64,000 nt of DNA, from contig NZ_JAJIRT010000007.1 in NCBI RefSeq assembly GCF_025717675.1, forward strand, positions 1 through 64,000, written 5' to 3'. The number at the start of each line of letters is the position of its first letter. The first letter of the stretch is position 1. The notes under the pieces were generated by a model, which did no database searches, was not told the origin of the DNA, and saw nothing but the letters and a program-made list of their open reading frames with translations. The position numbers were made by a program, and so were the translations under genes. Source of the DNA: Paucibacter sp. DJ2R-2. Lineage in GTDB: Bacteria; Pseudomonadota; Gammaproteobacteria; Burkholderiales; Burkholderiaceae_C. This document shows positions 37,501 to 46,528 of this stretch, one piece after another.

Positions 37501-38193
37501 GAAACGTTTGATGCGCTTGGGGTTGGTCAGGGTCTCGCCCTCGGCCACGCAGACGCGCGCCTCGTGGGCATCGAAGTCGTCTTCGCCCAGGAACTGGATC
37601 GGGTGGGTGGCCACCACCGGCAGACCCAGCTCAGCCGCAAAAGGCACGCTGGCCTGGACCAGGGCTTCCTGGCCGGCGAGACCGGCGCGCTGGAGCTCGA
37701 TGTAGAAGCGGTTCGGAAAGATCGCGGCAAAGCGCTGCGCCCAATCGCGCGCGCGCACCTTGTCGCCACTGAGCAATGCCTGACCCAATCCACCAAACTG
37801 CGCGCCCGAGAGGCAGATCAGGCCTTCGTTCAGTTCCTGCAACCACTCCCATTTGAGGCAGGCTTGGTTGCGCTGCACGTTTTGAATCCAGGCGCGCGAC
37901 AGCAGCTCGCAGATGTTCAGATAGCCCTGGGTGTTCTGCACCAGCAGCAGCATGCGAGTGGGGTTCTTGTCCGAGCCCTCCGGCTCCAGCCAGCAATCGG
38001 CGCCCAGCACCGGCTTGACACCTTTTTTGCGGCAAGCGTTGTAGAACTTGATGCCGCCAAACATATTGGCCAGGTCGGTGATGGCCAGGGCGATCTGCCC
38101 ATCTTTGGCGGCCGCAGCGGCCGCGTCATCGGTTCTGAGGGTGCCGTCGACGACGGAAAATTCGGTGTGGGTGCGCAGATGAACAAAAGCCAT
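34579..38193 (-). CDS. dnaE: DNA polymerase III subunit alpha
   Basis: DnaE is the replicative polymerase subunit. The start at 38193 (MAFVHLRTHTEFSVVDGTLR) is the family N-terminus and opens the PHP domain. Family-C palm residues appear in GPGRGSGAGSLVAY and PDFDIDFCQGNRDRVIDYVK. A helix-hairpin-helix and OB-fold region follow near the C-terminus. Length is 1,204 residues, normal for DnaE1. A second, error-prone DnaE2 usually lies with imuAB, which are absent here. Confidence 0.97.
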   Translation of the reverse strand: MAFVHLRTHTEFSVVDGTLRTDDAAAAAAKDGQIALAITDLANMFGGIKFYNACRKKGVKPVLGADCWLEPEGSDKNPTRMLLLVQNTQGYLNICELLSRAWIQNVQRNQACLKWEWLQELNEGLICLSGAQFGGLGQALLSGDKVRARDWAQRFAAIFPNRFYIELQRAGLAGQEALVQASVPFAAELGLPVVATHPIQFLGEDDFDAHEARVCVAEGETLTNPKRIKRFLPGQYFRPQADMEALFADIPSAIANTVEIARRCSISLVLGKPQLPNFPTPLLEDGTPMPMEQYFRQLSFEGLEDRLKLLYPDEAKRDAERPRYVERLEFELNTIIKMGFPGYFLIVGDFIKWAKTHGCPVGPGRGSGAGSLVAYVLLITDLDPLQYNLLFERFLNPERVSMPDFDIDFCQGNRDRVIDYVKDKYGRPAVSQIATFGTMAAKAALRDIGRVLGMGYGQVDSIAKLIPAPPGKTVTLAKLPENFDPEKEKMIYARHEAPELNEREAQEEEVAELLKLAARVEGMVRNIGMHAGGVLIAPGKITDFCPQYQQPGSNSAVSQYDKDDVEAIGLVKFDFLGLATLTILELAKDFILARYPDHQNFAFETIPLDDRRTYKLFSDGLTESVFQFESTGMQRMLKDAKPSRLEDLIALNALYRPGPMDLIPTFVARKHGKEVVEYPHPLTEPVLAETYGIMVYQEQVMQTAQVLGGYSLGGADMLRRAMGKKKAEEMAEHRAIFRKGAAVNGLDEKQADEVFDLMEKFAGYGFNKSHAAAYSLLAYHTGWLKVHFTAEFFAANMTIEMDDTDKLKVLLNDAKLFGIDFEPPNVNLGVHRFEPIMPGDGVFPNWVAPGTPGGRPKRINYGLGAIKGTGKGAIDSIVAVREKGGPFKSFYDFCCRIDRKACNKRVVEALIKAGAFDSLEPDRARLLASVARGYTHAETQEANADQGGLFDFGDTHGSSTAEPDLVDVPGWSIKERLTLEKTAIGYYLSGHLFDQSGDEVRRMVKRRIANVEDAAMNREVVMLAGIVSDLRVINGNRGRVAIFKLDDKSDVIEAVANEELLNLHKELLVDDELLILQGKVQLDRFAGGYRFNVQAVWDLAGARSRFGRYFYLPVGSTLPALQEVVKLWPARQLQTDQGMVPQGLRMQTHHFLQGEHEGAEFRLELGEDSRFWPCDEALARLSQIGSGKVGAKPLPQAQIIYDAG

Positions 38194-38297
38194 GGCGGCA
38201 TTGTAGGCAGGGGCATGGTTCTCCCCAGCCGCCGGCGCGCTGCCGGCGGCTATGCTGCCGGCCAGATTGCAACCGCATCCCCACGGAGGAGCCCCCC

Positions 38298-39230
38298 ATG
38301 CGCAAGACCTTGCCCGCCCTGGCCACAAGCCTTGTCACCAACCTTGTGGTCACTCTGCTGATGAGCCCTGGCGCGCAGGCCGCCGGCCAGCCCGACCCGG
38401 GCAAACGCCCCAGCAGCGCCGATGTGCTCGCCGCCGCCCAGCCCAGCGATTGGCGCGAGGTCAAGGCCGATGACGCTCTGCTGATGGATCTGGCCAGCGG
38501 CCCGGTGGTGATTGAGCTGGCGCGCGAGTTCGCGCCCGTGCATGCCAGCAATATCGTGCGCCTGGCCCGCAGCGGCTACTTCGACGGCCTGGCCATCATC
38601 CGCGTGCAGGACAACTACGTCACCCAATGGGGCGACGCCGACGACGAAGCTCCGACGGCCCGCGCCAAGCCGGCTGACTTGGCCAAAGCGCCGGTCGAGT
38701 TCGCGCGTGCCCTGAAAGGCCTGGACTTCCGCGCCCTGCCCGAGCGCGATGCTTGGGCGCCTCAGGTCGGCTTCGTCAATGGTTGGCCGGTGGCGGCCGA
38801 CCCCAAGAAGGGCCGCGCCTGGTTGACCCATTGCAACAGCATGGTCGGCGCCGCGCGCGGCAATGACCCCGACTCCAGCGACGGCAGCGGCCTCTACACC
38901 GTGATCGGCCATGCCCCGCGCGCGCTGGACCTCAACATCACCAGCGTCGGCCGCGTGCTGCAAGGCATGGAGCGCCTGAGCGCCCTGCCCCGCGGCGCCG
39001 GCGCCCTGGGCTTCTACGAAAAGGCCGAGCAACGCACGCCGATCCAGCGCGTGCGCGTGCTGGCCGATGTACCCGAGGCCGAACGACCCAAGCTGCAGGT
39101 GCTGCGCACCGACACCGCCACCTGGAAGCGCTGGCTCGATTCGCGCCGCTACCGCAGCGGCTGGTTCGTCCACAGCCCCGATCGGGTGGAGCTGTGCAGC
39201 GCACTGCCCCCGGTACGCCCGGCGCCCTGA
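38298..39230 (+). CDS. Periplasmic cyclophilin-type peptidyl-prolyl isomerase
   Basis: A ggagga site precedes the ATG at 38298. Residues 1-31 form a signal peptide ([15 protein letters not shown]). The core reads [20 protein letters not shown], then [20 protein letters not shown], matching cyclophilin with its FDG motif. At 310 residues it is longer than the common 170-190. The typical QGGD segment is altered to QWGDADDE, and the extra C-terminal part is not recognised. It may act on envelope proteins. Confidence 0.8.
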   Translation: MRKTLPALATSLVTNLVVTLLMSPGAQAAGQPDPGKRPSSADVLAAAQPSDWREVKADDALLMDLASGPVVIELAREFAPVHASNIVRLARSGYFDGLAIIRVQDNYVTQWGDADDEAPTARAKPADLAKAPVEFARALKGLDFRALPERDAWAPQVGFVNGWPVAADPKKGRAWLTHCNSMVGAARGNDPDSSDGSGLYTVIGHAPRALDLNITSVGRVLQGMERLSALPRGAGALGFYEKAEQRTPIQRVRVLADVPEAERPKLQVLRTDTATWKRWLDSRRYRSGWFVHSPDRVELCSALPPVRPAP

Positions 39231-39245
39231 GAGCCGCCGCGCGGC

Positions 39246-40193
39246 CTACAAGTCCTGCACGCGCAGAAAGGTGGCGAAACGCGGCAGGCCCGAGCCGGTC
39301 AGCCCGCGGTAGCGGTAGCTGACCGTGCTGCCCAGCGGCGGCGGCGCGCGGCGCTGGGCCTCGCTGAAGCCGCTGCCAAGATTGAATTCCTGACCGGCGG
39401 CATTGCGCACCCGCAACGCGCCCAGCAAGCCACTCAAGCGCCCCTGGCCCGGCAGATGGGCGATGACCACCGCGGCCTCATCGTCATGCGCTTTGAGTTT
39501 GAGCAGGGCCTCGTGGCGGCCGCTGATGTAGGGCGCATCGGCTTCATGCAGCATCAGGCCCTCACCACCGGCGCGCAGCACGGCCTGTAAACGCTGGCGC
39601 AGCTCGGCCAGGCTGCCGACCTGTTCTTGCGGCACGACGCGCAGCATCGGCGTGTCGACCGCGGTGGCGATCTCCCGCAGCTGCACCACGCGCCTTGAGA
39701 AAGGACCGGCCCCACCTGGCAGCTCAAACAGCAGGTACTGGATCTGCAGCCACTCCTCTTCGCGCGGCTGGCTGCGCTGCAAGGCGGCCGAGCACGCCTC
39801 GAAACGCCCGCGCCCCATCCACAGCTCGCCGTCCAAGGGCTGCTGCAACGGCAGCCGCTCGAGCACGCTCGCCGGTGCAGCCAAGGCCAGGCCCTGGCGG
39901 CTGAGCAAGCGGTCCCCCGTCCAGTAGGCCCGCACGCCATCGAATTTCTCGCTGACCAGATAGCGGCTCAGGTCCAGGCCTTCCAGCCCCCCGCGCGGCG
40001 TTTGCGCCAGCAGCAAAGGGGGCTTGGCCACAGCGGCAGTCGCCAGGGCGGCGGCGCCGAGCGCCCCGGCTGAAAACAAGGCCGAACCGAGCTGCAAGAG
40101 GCGGCGGCGAGGCAAAGAAGCTTGAAGATCTGCGGCCGCTGGCCTGTCGCTCAAAAGGCCTGTTTGACCCTGCGCAGTGGAAAGTGGACCCAT
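39246..40193 (-). CDS. Exported ATP-dependent DNA ligase (Lig E type)
   Basis: The start at 40193 (MGPLSTAQGQ) has aaggag six bases upstream; two further ATGs lie just before it. Residues 28-55 form an export signal with an Arg-Arg pair (PRRRLLQLGSALFSAGALGA), possibly Tat-dependent. The ligase core has the adenylated lysine in SEKFDGVRAYW, DGELWMGRG, GGEGLMLHE and LLKLKAHDDEA. An OB-fold tail follows (SYRYRGLTGSGLPRFATFLR). At 315 residues it is a minimal ligase. Lig E enzymes in other proteobacteria are periplasmic and thought to repair incoming DNA. Confidence 0.85.
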   Translation of the reverse strand: MGPLSTAQGQTGLLSDRPAAADLQASLPRRRLLQLGSALFSAGALGAAALATAAVAKPPLLLAQTPRGGLEGLDLSRYLVSEKFDGVRAYWTGDRLLSRQGLALAAPASVLERLPLQQPLDGELWMGRGRFEACSAALQRSQPREEEWLQIQYLLFELPGGAGPFSRRVVQLREIATAVDTPMLRVVPQEQVGSLAELRQRLQAVLRAGGEGLMLHEADAPYISGRHEALLKLKAHDDEAAVVIAHLPGQGRLSGLLGALRVRNAAGQEFNLGSGFSEAQRRAPPPLGSTVSYRYRGLTGSGLPRFATFLRVQDL

Positions 40194-40374
40194 GTGCATC
40201 TCCTTGAACAGGTCACTTGCGGCCGACATCACAGCACTGGCCGCGCAAGCGAGCGTGTGTGAGACTACGCGCGCCCACCGCAGCCCTCAAGCCGCGTATG
40301 CTCTGACTCACGCATCCATGGCCAGCTTGCGCCGGATTTCATCCTTCGAATCGAGGATCCAGCACGTGCCCGAC

Positions 40375-41145
40375 ATGCCCAACCGCCGCCACGCCCTGGC
40401 ACTCCTGGCCGCGCCCGCACTCGCGCAGGCTGTGCCGTCGATGGCCCCCGCGAACCTGGGAAGCGACGACGTCTTGCGCATCGTGGCCACCGAATTCCCG
40501 CCCTACACCACCCAAGAGAGCAGCGACGGCGGCCCCGCCATCGCGATTGCCCGCGCCGCCTTGGCACGAACCGGGCAGACCATGGAGATGGATTTCCGCC
40601 CCTGGTCTCGCCTGATCGCCGAGCTGCAACGCGGGCTCTGGGACGGCGTCATCGGCGTCTGGCGCAATCCGGAGCGCGAAAGCTACCTCAGCTTTCCGCA
40701 ATCCCTGGGCATTGCCAACCGGATCGGTTTCATGGCGCGCAGCGAGCGCCGCATCGATGTGCGCGACCTCAGCCGCCTGAAAAGCCTCCGCATTGGCATC
40801 GTGCGCGGCTACGCCAACCCACCCGCGTTCGAGCAGGCCAGCTTGCAATGCGACGAAGCGCTCGATGACCTGGGCAATCTTCGCAAGCTACATGCTGGCC
40901 GTATCGACCTGGCCCTGGTGGACAAGGGCGTGGCGGCCTACCTGCTGCGCCGCCAGCTGTCCGAGGCGGCGGCGTCTCTGGTCTGGCTCGAGCCCTCGGT
41001 GGCAGACATGCCGCTCTATATGGCCTTCAACCGCGCCCAAGCCGCCCACGGACAGCGTGTGGCGGCCTTCAACAAAGGCATGACGGAGATCCAGAGCAGC
41101 GGGCAGCTGGCCCGCTTGCTGATGCGCAATGCCGAGTTGCTGTAA
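40375..41145 (+). CDS. Periplasmic solute-binding protein, amino-acid type
   Basis: Start at 40375 (MPNRRHALALLAAPALAQAV) gives a signal peptide; earlier starts in the same frame have no better ribosome binding site. The 256-residue protein has the family-3 solute-binding fold: LRIVATEFPPYTTQESSDGG near the N-terminus, GVWRNPERESYLSFP in the middle. There are no transporter permease genes beside it, so it could be an orphan or belong to a distant operon. Confidence 0.8.
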   Translation: MPNRRHALALLAAPALAQAVPSMAPANLGSDDVLRIVATEFPPYTTQESSDGGPAIAIARAALARTGQTMEMDFRPWSRLIAELQRGLWDGVIGVWRNPERESYLSFPQSLGIANRIGFMARSERRIDVRDLSRLKSLRIGIVRGYANPPAFEQASLQCDEALDDLGNLRKLHAGRIDLALVDKGVAAYLLRRQLSEAAASLVWLEPSVADMPLYMAFNRAQAAHGQRVAAFNKGMTEIQSSGQLARLLMRNAELL

Positions 41146-41169
41146 GTCGACCCGCGGGCACGGCCAGGC

Positions 41170-42612
41170 TCAAGCCTCCGGCGCAATCTGCTCCGCGTAC
41201 TCGTAGAGCGCGCCCAGGATGTCCTGACCACGCTCGTCGGCAGCCTCGCTGAGCTCATCCACACGCTCGAAGAACGCAGACAAGGTCTGCGCGCCACCGG
41301 CACCCTGGTGCAAGCGGGCGGCGCAATGAGCCTGCCAGCGCTGAGCCTCGGGCTCGCTGAGGCTGGCAGGGAAGTTGCGCGCGCGGTAGCGGAACACCAG
41401 CTCGGCCAGGCGCTCGTCGGCAAACACCAGCTTGCCTTCGGCCGCGCGCTGAGCAATTTGCTCGGGCGTCTGGCTGCGCAGGCGCTGCAAAGCGCGGCGG
41501 TCATCAGGGCCGATGAAACCGCCGTAGAGGTCCTCGTCCACATCGACCGGGCCCGGCGTCGCTTCACGCTTGAACACATCGCCCCAGAGCCCGTCGAGCA
41601 AGCGTCCCTTCTCCACCAAGGTCTGGGCATGGGCCAGGCCTTGGGCCATGTCCAGTCCCCAGCTTTCGGCCATGGCCGGGCTCAGGGTCTTGAGGTTGCC
41701 AATGACGATGGGAGACTTGTTGATATGGATGGTCTTGATCGGCAGCCGGGTCTGGCCCTCGGGCAGATCCTCCTGCTTGACGAACATGCGGCCGCGAATG
41801 TCGGCGGCGTTCAGGGTCAGCAGCTCGCTCGGGTCGCTGGCCAGGTCCCAGACGATCAGCTCATTCTTGTTCGTCGGGTGCGGCGCCAGCGGCCAGACCA
41901 GGGCGATGCAGCCGCGCTCCGGGCCGTACATGCCCGAGATGTGCAGGAAGGGCCGGCCCACGCCGATCTCGGCCCAGACGGCATCTTTCTTGCGCAGACG
42001 CAGGCAGAAGTCGAACAGCTTGGGCTGTGTGGTTTTCAGCAGGCGCGCCAGGGCGATGGTGGCGCGCACATCGCTGAGCGCGTCGTGCGCCGCCTCATGC
42101 ACCAAGCCATTGGCCACGGTCAAATGTTCGAGCTTGAAGGACGGCCGGCCATCCTCATGGCGAGGCCACTCGATACCCTCGGGGCGCAAAGCGTAAGCGC
42201 AGCGCACCACATCGAGAATGTCCCAGCGCCCGCACTCGTTCTGCCATTCGCGCGCGTAGGGGTCGATCAGATTGCGCCAGAACAAATGGCGCGTCACCTC
42301 GTCGTCAAAACGGATGGTGTTGTAGCCCACGCCCACCGTACCGGGCTCGGCCAGCGCCGCCTCGATGGCGGCCGCAAACTCATGCTCCGGCACACCGCGT
42401 TCCAGGCAGGTCTGCGGCAGGATGCCGGTCAGCAGGCAGGACTCCGGGTCCGGCAGGCTGTCCGGGCTGGGCTGGCAGTACAGCATCAGCGGCTCGCCCA
42501 CTTCGTTCAGATCGGCGTCGGTGCGTATGCCTGCAAACTGAGCCGGTCGGTCCCGGCGCGGCACGCGGCCAAAAGTTTCGTAGTCGTGCCACAAGAAGCT
42601 GAATTCACTCAT
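41170..42612 (-). CDS. sbcB: Exodeoxyribonuclease I
   Basis: The start at 42612 (MSEFSFLWHDYETFGRVPRR) carries the first DEDD motif (HDYET). The 480-residue protein also shows ILPQTCLERG, GYNTIRFDDEVTRHLFWRNL and HDALSDVRATIALARLLK, the further metal-binding motifs. Exonuclease I degrades single-stranded DNA 3' to 5' in mismatch repair and recombination. Its start faces the penicillin-binding protein gene across about 135 bases. Confidence 0.96.
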   Translation of the reverse strand: MSEFSFLWHDYETFGRVPRRDRPAQFAGIRTDADLNEVGEPLMLYCQPSPDSLPDPESCLLTGILPQTCLERGVPEHEFAAAIEAALAEPGTVGVGYNTIRFDDEVTRHLFWRNLIDPYAREWQNECGRWDILDVVRCAYALRPEGIEWPRHEDGRPSFKLEHLTVANGLVHEAAHDALSDVRATIALARLLKTTQPKLFDFCLRLRKKDAVWAEIGVGRPFLHISGMYGPERGCIALVWPLAPHPTNKNELIVWDLASDPSELLTLNAADIRGRMFVKQEDLPEGQTRLPIKTIHINKSPIVIGNLKTLSPAMAESWGLDMAQGLAHAQTLVEKGRLLDGLWGDVFKREATPGPVDVDEDLYGGFIGPDDRRALQRLRSQTPEQIAQRAAEGKLVFADERLAELVFRYRARNFPASLSEPEAQRWQAHCAARLHQGAGGAQTLSAFFERVDELSEAADERGQDILGALYEYAEQIAPEA

Positions 42613-42748
42613 GGGCGGCACGATACATCAAGCGCCCGCCGGGCTTGAATGGTGGCACTTTGTCGCTGCCGGATGTGACGAGCGGGCCGCTGAGCCCAGC
42701 TGGTGATAATCGCGGCCATTGCACACCGCTGCGCTCACCTCCTGCACC

Positions 42749-45031
42749 TTGAACAAAAAACTGCTGATCGTCGGCGCCGCACTGCTGGCTCTGATCACCC
42801 TGCTGCTCGGTGTTGCGGCAGCGCTGATCTATCCGACTCTGCCGGATCTGGCCGAGCTCAACGACTACCAGCCCAAGCAATCGCTGAGGGTCTTCACCAG
42901 CGACGAGGTGCTGATCGGCGAATTCGGTACCGAGCGGCGCAAATACCTGCCGCTGGACCAGATCCCCAAACAGATGCAAGACGCCTTGCTGGCCATCGAG
43001 GACAGCAATTTCTACGAGCACAGCGGCATCTATCTGCCGGGCATCTTGCGCGCCATCGTGGCCAACACCACCCAAGGCCGCAGCCAGGGCGCCTCCACCA
43101 TCACCCAGCAGCTGGCGCGCACGCTCTACCTGACCAAGAAAAAGGTCTACTCGCGAAAATTCGTCGAGGCCTTGCTGGCCATGAAGCTGGAAAGCGAGCT
43201 GAGCAAGCAAAAGATCCTCGAGGTCTATATGAACCAGATCTATCTGGGTCAGCGGGCATATGGTTTCGAGGCCGCCGCCGGCGCCTACTACGGCAAGACG
43301 CTCAAGGACCTCTCCATCGCCGAGACCGCCATGCTGGCCGGCCTGCCGCAAAACCCCGCCTATGCCAACCCGGCCGTGAACCCGGAGCGCGCACGCCGCC
43401 GCCAGCATCTGGTGATCAACCGCATGGTCGACACCGGCGTCATCACGGCCGAGCAGGCCGAGAGCGCCAAGGCCGAAAAGCTGCACATCCGCTCGCCCCA
43501 GGACGCGCGCGTCCATGCAGAATTCGCCGCCGAAATGGCGCGTGACGTGGTCTTTGAGCAGTACGGCGAGGAGGCCTACACCAAGGGCTTGCGGGTCTAC
43601 ACCACCCTGGTTTCGCAAGAGCAGGCCGCCGCCTACCGGGCCCTGCGTCGCAGCTTGCTGGAGCTGGAGAAGCGCAAGCCCTACCGCGGCCCGGAGGGCT
43701 TTGTCGCCCTGCCCGAAGACGAGGGCGAGCGCGACACGGCCATCACCCAGGCCCTGGCCGAACACCCGGACCAGGACGATCTGCGCGCCGCGGTGCTGCT
43801 GCAAACCTCGGCGCAAAAAGTACGGGCCGTGATGCAGAGCGGCGAGGAGCTGACGCTCAGCGGCGAGGCCTTGCGCGGCGTGCAATCGGCCCTGTCCGAC
43901 AAGGCACGCGAAGCCAGCCGCTTGCGGCCCGGCGCCATCGTGCGCGTGATGCGCGGCGCGCCCAGCAAGGCCGAGCCGCAAGGCGCTTGGTCCATCGTCC
44001 AGCCGCCCGAGGCCGAAGGCGCATTGGTGGCGCTGGAGCCGGGCACCGGCCGCGTCCATGCCCTGGTCGGCGGCTTTGACTTCAATCGCAAGCAGTACAA
44101 CCACGTCACCCAGGCCAAGCGCCAGCCGGGCTCCAGCTTCAAGCCCATCGTCTACTCGGCGGCGCTGGAACAAGGCGTCAGCCCCAGCACCGTGGTGCCT
44201 GACGAACCGCTGGCTTTCGGCGACTGGGAGCCCAAGAACTCGGACGGCAAGTTCGACGGCCTGATGAGCGTGCGCCAGGCCCTGGCCCGCTCCAAGAACA
44301 TGGTGACCATCCGCATCACCCAGCTGATCGGGCCAGCACGGGTGCGGGAATGGGCCTCACGCTTTGGCATCGAGATCGACGCCGGCCGCGAAAACCTCAC
44401 CCTGGCCCTGGGCACCAGCGAAGTCACGCCCTTGCAGATGGCCAGCGCCTACGCGGTGTTTGCCAACGGTGGCTACCGCCTGCCGCCCGTCATCATCCAG
44501 CGCATCACCGACAGCAAGGGTCAGGTCTTGTTCGAGGCCCCCCAGGCCAAATTGGGCGAGGAACAGCGGGCCATCTCCGAGCGCAATGCCTTCCTGACCA
44601 GCAGCCTGCTGCAGGAAGTGACGCGCAGCGGCACGGCCGCACGCGCCCAGGGCACTCTGCGCCGCCCTGACATTTACGGCAAGACCGGCACCACCAACGA
44701 TGCGGTCGATGCCTGGTTCGCCGGCTTCCAGCCGAGTCTGGCCACTGTGGTCTGGATCGGTTACGACCAGCCGCGCTCGCTGGGCGACCGCGAGTCGGGC
44801 GGCGGCCTGGCCCTGCCCGTCTGGATCGACTTCATGAGCGTGGCCCTGCGCAACAAGCCGGTGCAGGAAATCGCGCCGCCGGCCGAAGGCCTGCTGCGTG
44901 CCGCCAACGGCGACTGGAGCTTTGAAGAATTCGCCGGCGAGGCGGGCATTCGAGCGATCGGCCTCGATGGCACGGCGAGCCTGAGTCCGCCGTCAGCGGC
45001 CAGCGAGGCCGCCTCCGCACCCTTGCCCTGA
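42749..45031 (+). CDS. mrcA: Penicillin-binding protein 1A
   Basis: The start is uncertain: a TTG at 42749 gives a clean N-terminus (MNKKLLIVGAALLALITLLL), but the ribosome binding site is weak. The 760-residue protein has a membrane anchor, a family-51 glycosyltransferase domain (EDSNFYEHSGIYLPG and QGASTITQQLARTLYL), and a transpeptidase domain with SSFK (PGSSFKPIVYSAAL), SKN (ARSKNMVTIRI) and KTGTTNDAVDAWFAG. It polymerises and crosslinks peptidoglycan. Confidence 0.95.
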   Translation: MNKKLLIVGAALLALITLLLGVAAALIYPTLPDLAELNDYQPKQSLRVFTSDEVLIGEFGTERRKYLPLDQIPKQMQDALLAIEDSNFYEHSGIYLPGILRAIVANTTQGRSQGASTITQQLARTLYLTKKKVYSRKFVEALLAMKLESELSKQKILEVYMNQIYLGQRAYGFEAAAGAYYGKTLKDLSIAETAMLAGLPQNPAYANPAVNPERARRRQHLVINRMVDTGVITAEQAESAKAEKLHIRSPQDARVHAEFAAEMARDVVFEQYGEEAYTKGLRVYTTLVSQEQAAAYRALRRSLLELEKRKPYRGPEGFVALPEDEGERDTAITQALAEHPDQDDLRAAVLLQTSAQKVRAVMQSGEELTLSGEALRGVQSALSDKAREASRLRPGAIVRVMRGAPSKAEPQGAWSIVQPPEAEGALVALEPGTGRVHALVGGFDFNRKQYNHVTQAKRQPGSSFKPIVYSAALEQGVSPSTVVPDEPLAFGDWEPKNSDGKFDGLMSVRQALARSKNMVTIRITQLIGPARVREWASRFGIEIDAGRENLTLALGTSEVTPLQMASAYAVFANGGYRLPPVIIQRITDSKGQVLFEAPQAKLGEEQRAISERNAFLTSSLLQEVTRSGTAARAQGTLRRPDIYGKTGTTNDAVDAWFAGFQPSLATVVWIGYDQPRSLGDRESGGGLALPVWIDFMSVALRNKPVQEIAPPAEGLLRAANGDWSFEEFAGEAGIRAIGLDGTASLSPPSAASEAASAPLP

Positions 45032-45062
45032 ACGGCCAGCGGCGCTGGGGCGTGCCGCGGGC

Positions 45063-46193
45063 TCAGCGCTTCTTGACGATCACGCTGCCGATGGAATAGC
45101 CGGCGCCGAAAGAGCAGATCACGCCCAGATCGCCGGCCTTCAGGTCGGCGCGGTGTTCGTGGAAGGCAATGATGGAGCCGGCCGAGGCGGTGTTGGCGTA
45201 GGTGTCGAGAATCAACGGCGCCACGTCCGAACCGGAGGCGCCCATGCTCTCGCCGATCAGCTTCTTGATGATGAGCTGATTCATGCCCAGATTGGCTTGG
45301 TGCAGCCAGAAGCGGCGCACCGTGGCCGGCACGGTGTCCAGCGTGCCCAGATGGGCCTCGATGTGGGCGGCGGCCATGGGCACGACTTCCTTGAAGACCT
45401 TGCGGCCTTCTTGCTTGAAGGTCTTGTCGCGCGCATTCGGGTCGCTGTCTTCGGCGCGGTTCATGAAACCGAAGTTGTTGCGGATGGCGTTGGAGAACTG
45501 GGTCACCAGCTTGGTGCCCAGGATCTCCCATTGGTCGGCCGAGGTGGCCGTGTCGGCGCGCTCGATGATCAGGGCGGTGCAGACATCGCCGAAGATGAAA
45601 TGGCAGTCGCGGTCTTTCCACTCCAAGTGGGCGGACGTGATCTCGGGGTTGACCACCAGCACGCATTTCGAGGCGCCCGAGCGCACGGCGTTGTAGGCCT
45701 GCTCGATGGCGAAGGTGGCCGAGGAGCAAGCGACGTTCATGTCAAAGCCATAGCCGCTGGCGCCCAGGGCCTGCTGAATCTCGACCGCCATGGCCGGATA
45801 GGGCCTCTGCATATTGGCGCTGGCGCAGAAGATGGCGTCCACATCGGCCGGCTGCTTGCCCGCAGCGGCAATGGCTTTGCGGGCTGCATCCACAGCGATC
45901 TCGGCCATCAGCGAGAGCTGGTCGTCGCTGCGCTCCTGGAAGCGCGGATACATGCGCGTGGGATCGAGCACGCCGTCTTTCTCGATCACATAACGCTGTT
46001 TGATACCGGATGCTTTTTCGATGAACTCGACGCTGGAATGCGTCAGCGGCGCGCGCGTGCCGGCCGCGATTTCATCGGCATGCTGGGCGTTCTGAAGATC
46101 GGCGTAGGCGTTGAAGGCAGCGACCAGTTCGGCGTTGCTGATGATGTGGGGCGGCTGGTAGAGACCGGTGCCGCTGATGACGACGGAATGCAT
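45063..46193 (-). CDS. Beta-ketoacyl-ACP synthase III family protein (FabH-like)
   Basis: Start at 46193 (MHSVVISGTGLYQPP); the frame runs much further upstream without family likeness. The 376-residue protein has the thiolase-fold triad: Cys in NVACSSATFA, His in FWLHQANLGMNQ and Asn in DTYANTASAG. It is about 50 residues longer than standard FabH, mainly in the N-terminal third (ELVAAFNAYADLQNAQH). It condenses an acyl starter with malonyl-ACP, but the starter cannot be predicted. It is divergent from guaC. Confidence 0.88.
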   Translation of the reverse strand: MHSVVISGTGLYQPPHIISNAELVAAFNAYADLQNAQHADEIAAGTRAPLTHSSVEFIEKASGIKQRYVIEKDGVLDPTRMYPRFQERSDDQLSLMAEIAVDAARKAIAAAGKQPADVDAIFCASANMQRPYPAMAVEIQQALGASGYGFDMNVACSSATFAIEQAYNAVRSGASKCVLVVNPEITSAHLEWKDRDCHFIFGDVCTALIIERADTATSADQWEILGTKLVTQFSNAIRNNFGFMNRAEDSDPNARDKTFKQEGRKVFKEVVPMAAAHIEAHLGTLDTVPATVRRFWLHQANLGMNQLIIKKLIGESMGASGSDVAPLILDTYANTASAGSIIAFHEHRADLKAGDLGVICSFGAGYSIGSVIVKKR

Positions 46194-46332
46194 GGGATGG
46201 AACCTTTGGGTGTCGCGGAGCCTGGATGGCCCGGGTGTGGCAGGCAGTGTAGCCAGACTACATGGTGTGAGAACTGAGGGCCAGCTCCAGCTTTTCGCCG
46301 AGTTTGTGGAGCGAAGGCGGGCAAGATCAGCG

Positions 46333-46375
46333 TAGAATCGCTCACCGGGCCCAAATTTTGGCGTCCGGTTTTTTT
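46333..46375 (+). promoter_or_regulatory. Possible guaC promoter followed by an intrinsic terminator-like hairpin
   Basis: A -10-like TAGAAT (46333-46338) is followed by ACCGG (46344-46348), an inner ccaa/ttgg stem (46351-46354 with 46358-46361), CCGGT (46365-46369) and seven T (46369-46375). This is a hairpin plus T-tract on the plus strand, about 155 bases before guaC, with no plus-strand gene upstream for it to end: the FabH-like gene starts at 46193 and runs the other way. A leader attenuator for guaC is the simplest reading. Confidence 0.45.
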
Positions 46376-46528
46376 CGTCCGTACCACCCTTGCTGGTGGC
46401 CTCGCGGATGCAAAGCAGGCGTGCCTCTTTCCTGAGACGCCACGCCGGCCGGATCTCCAAGTCAAGTGCTCGCAGCCCAGGGCCTGCACTGCATGAACGC
46501 AGCCCGAAACTTGCGAACGATTCGACTC

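Noticed and set aside
34552-38361. Very long plus-strand open frame over dnaE
   Set aside because: It is the antisense shadow of dnaE in a GC-rich genome. The minus strand shows all DnaE motifs.
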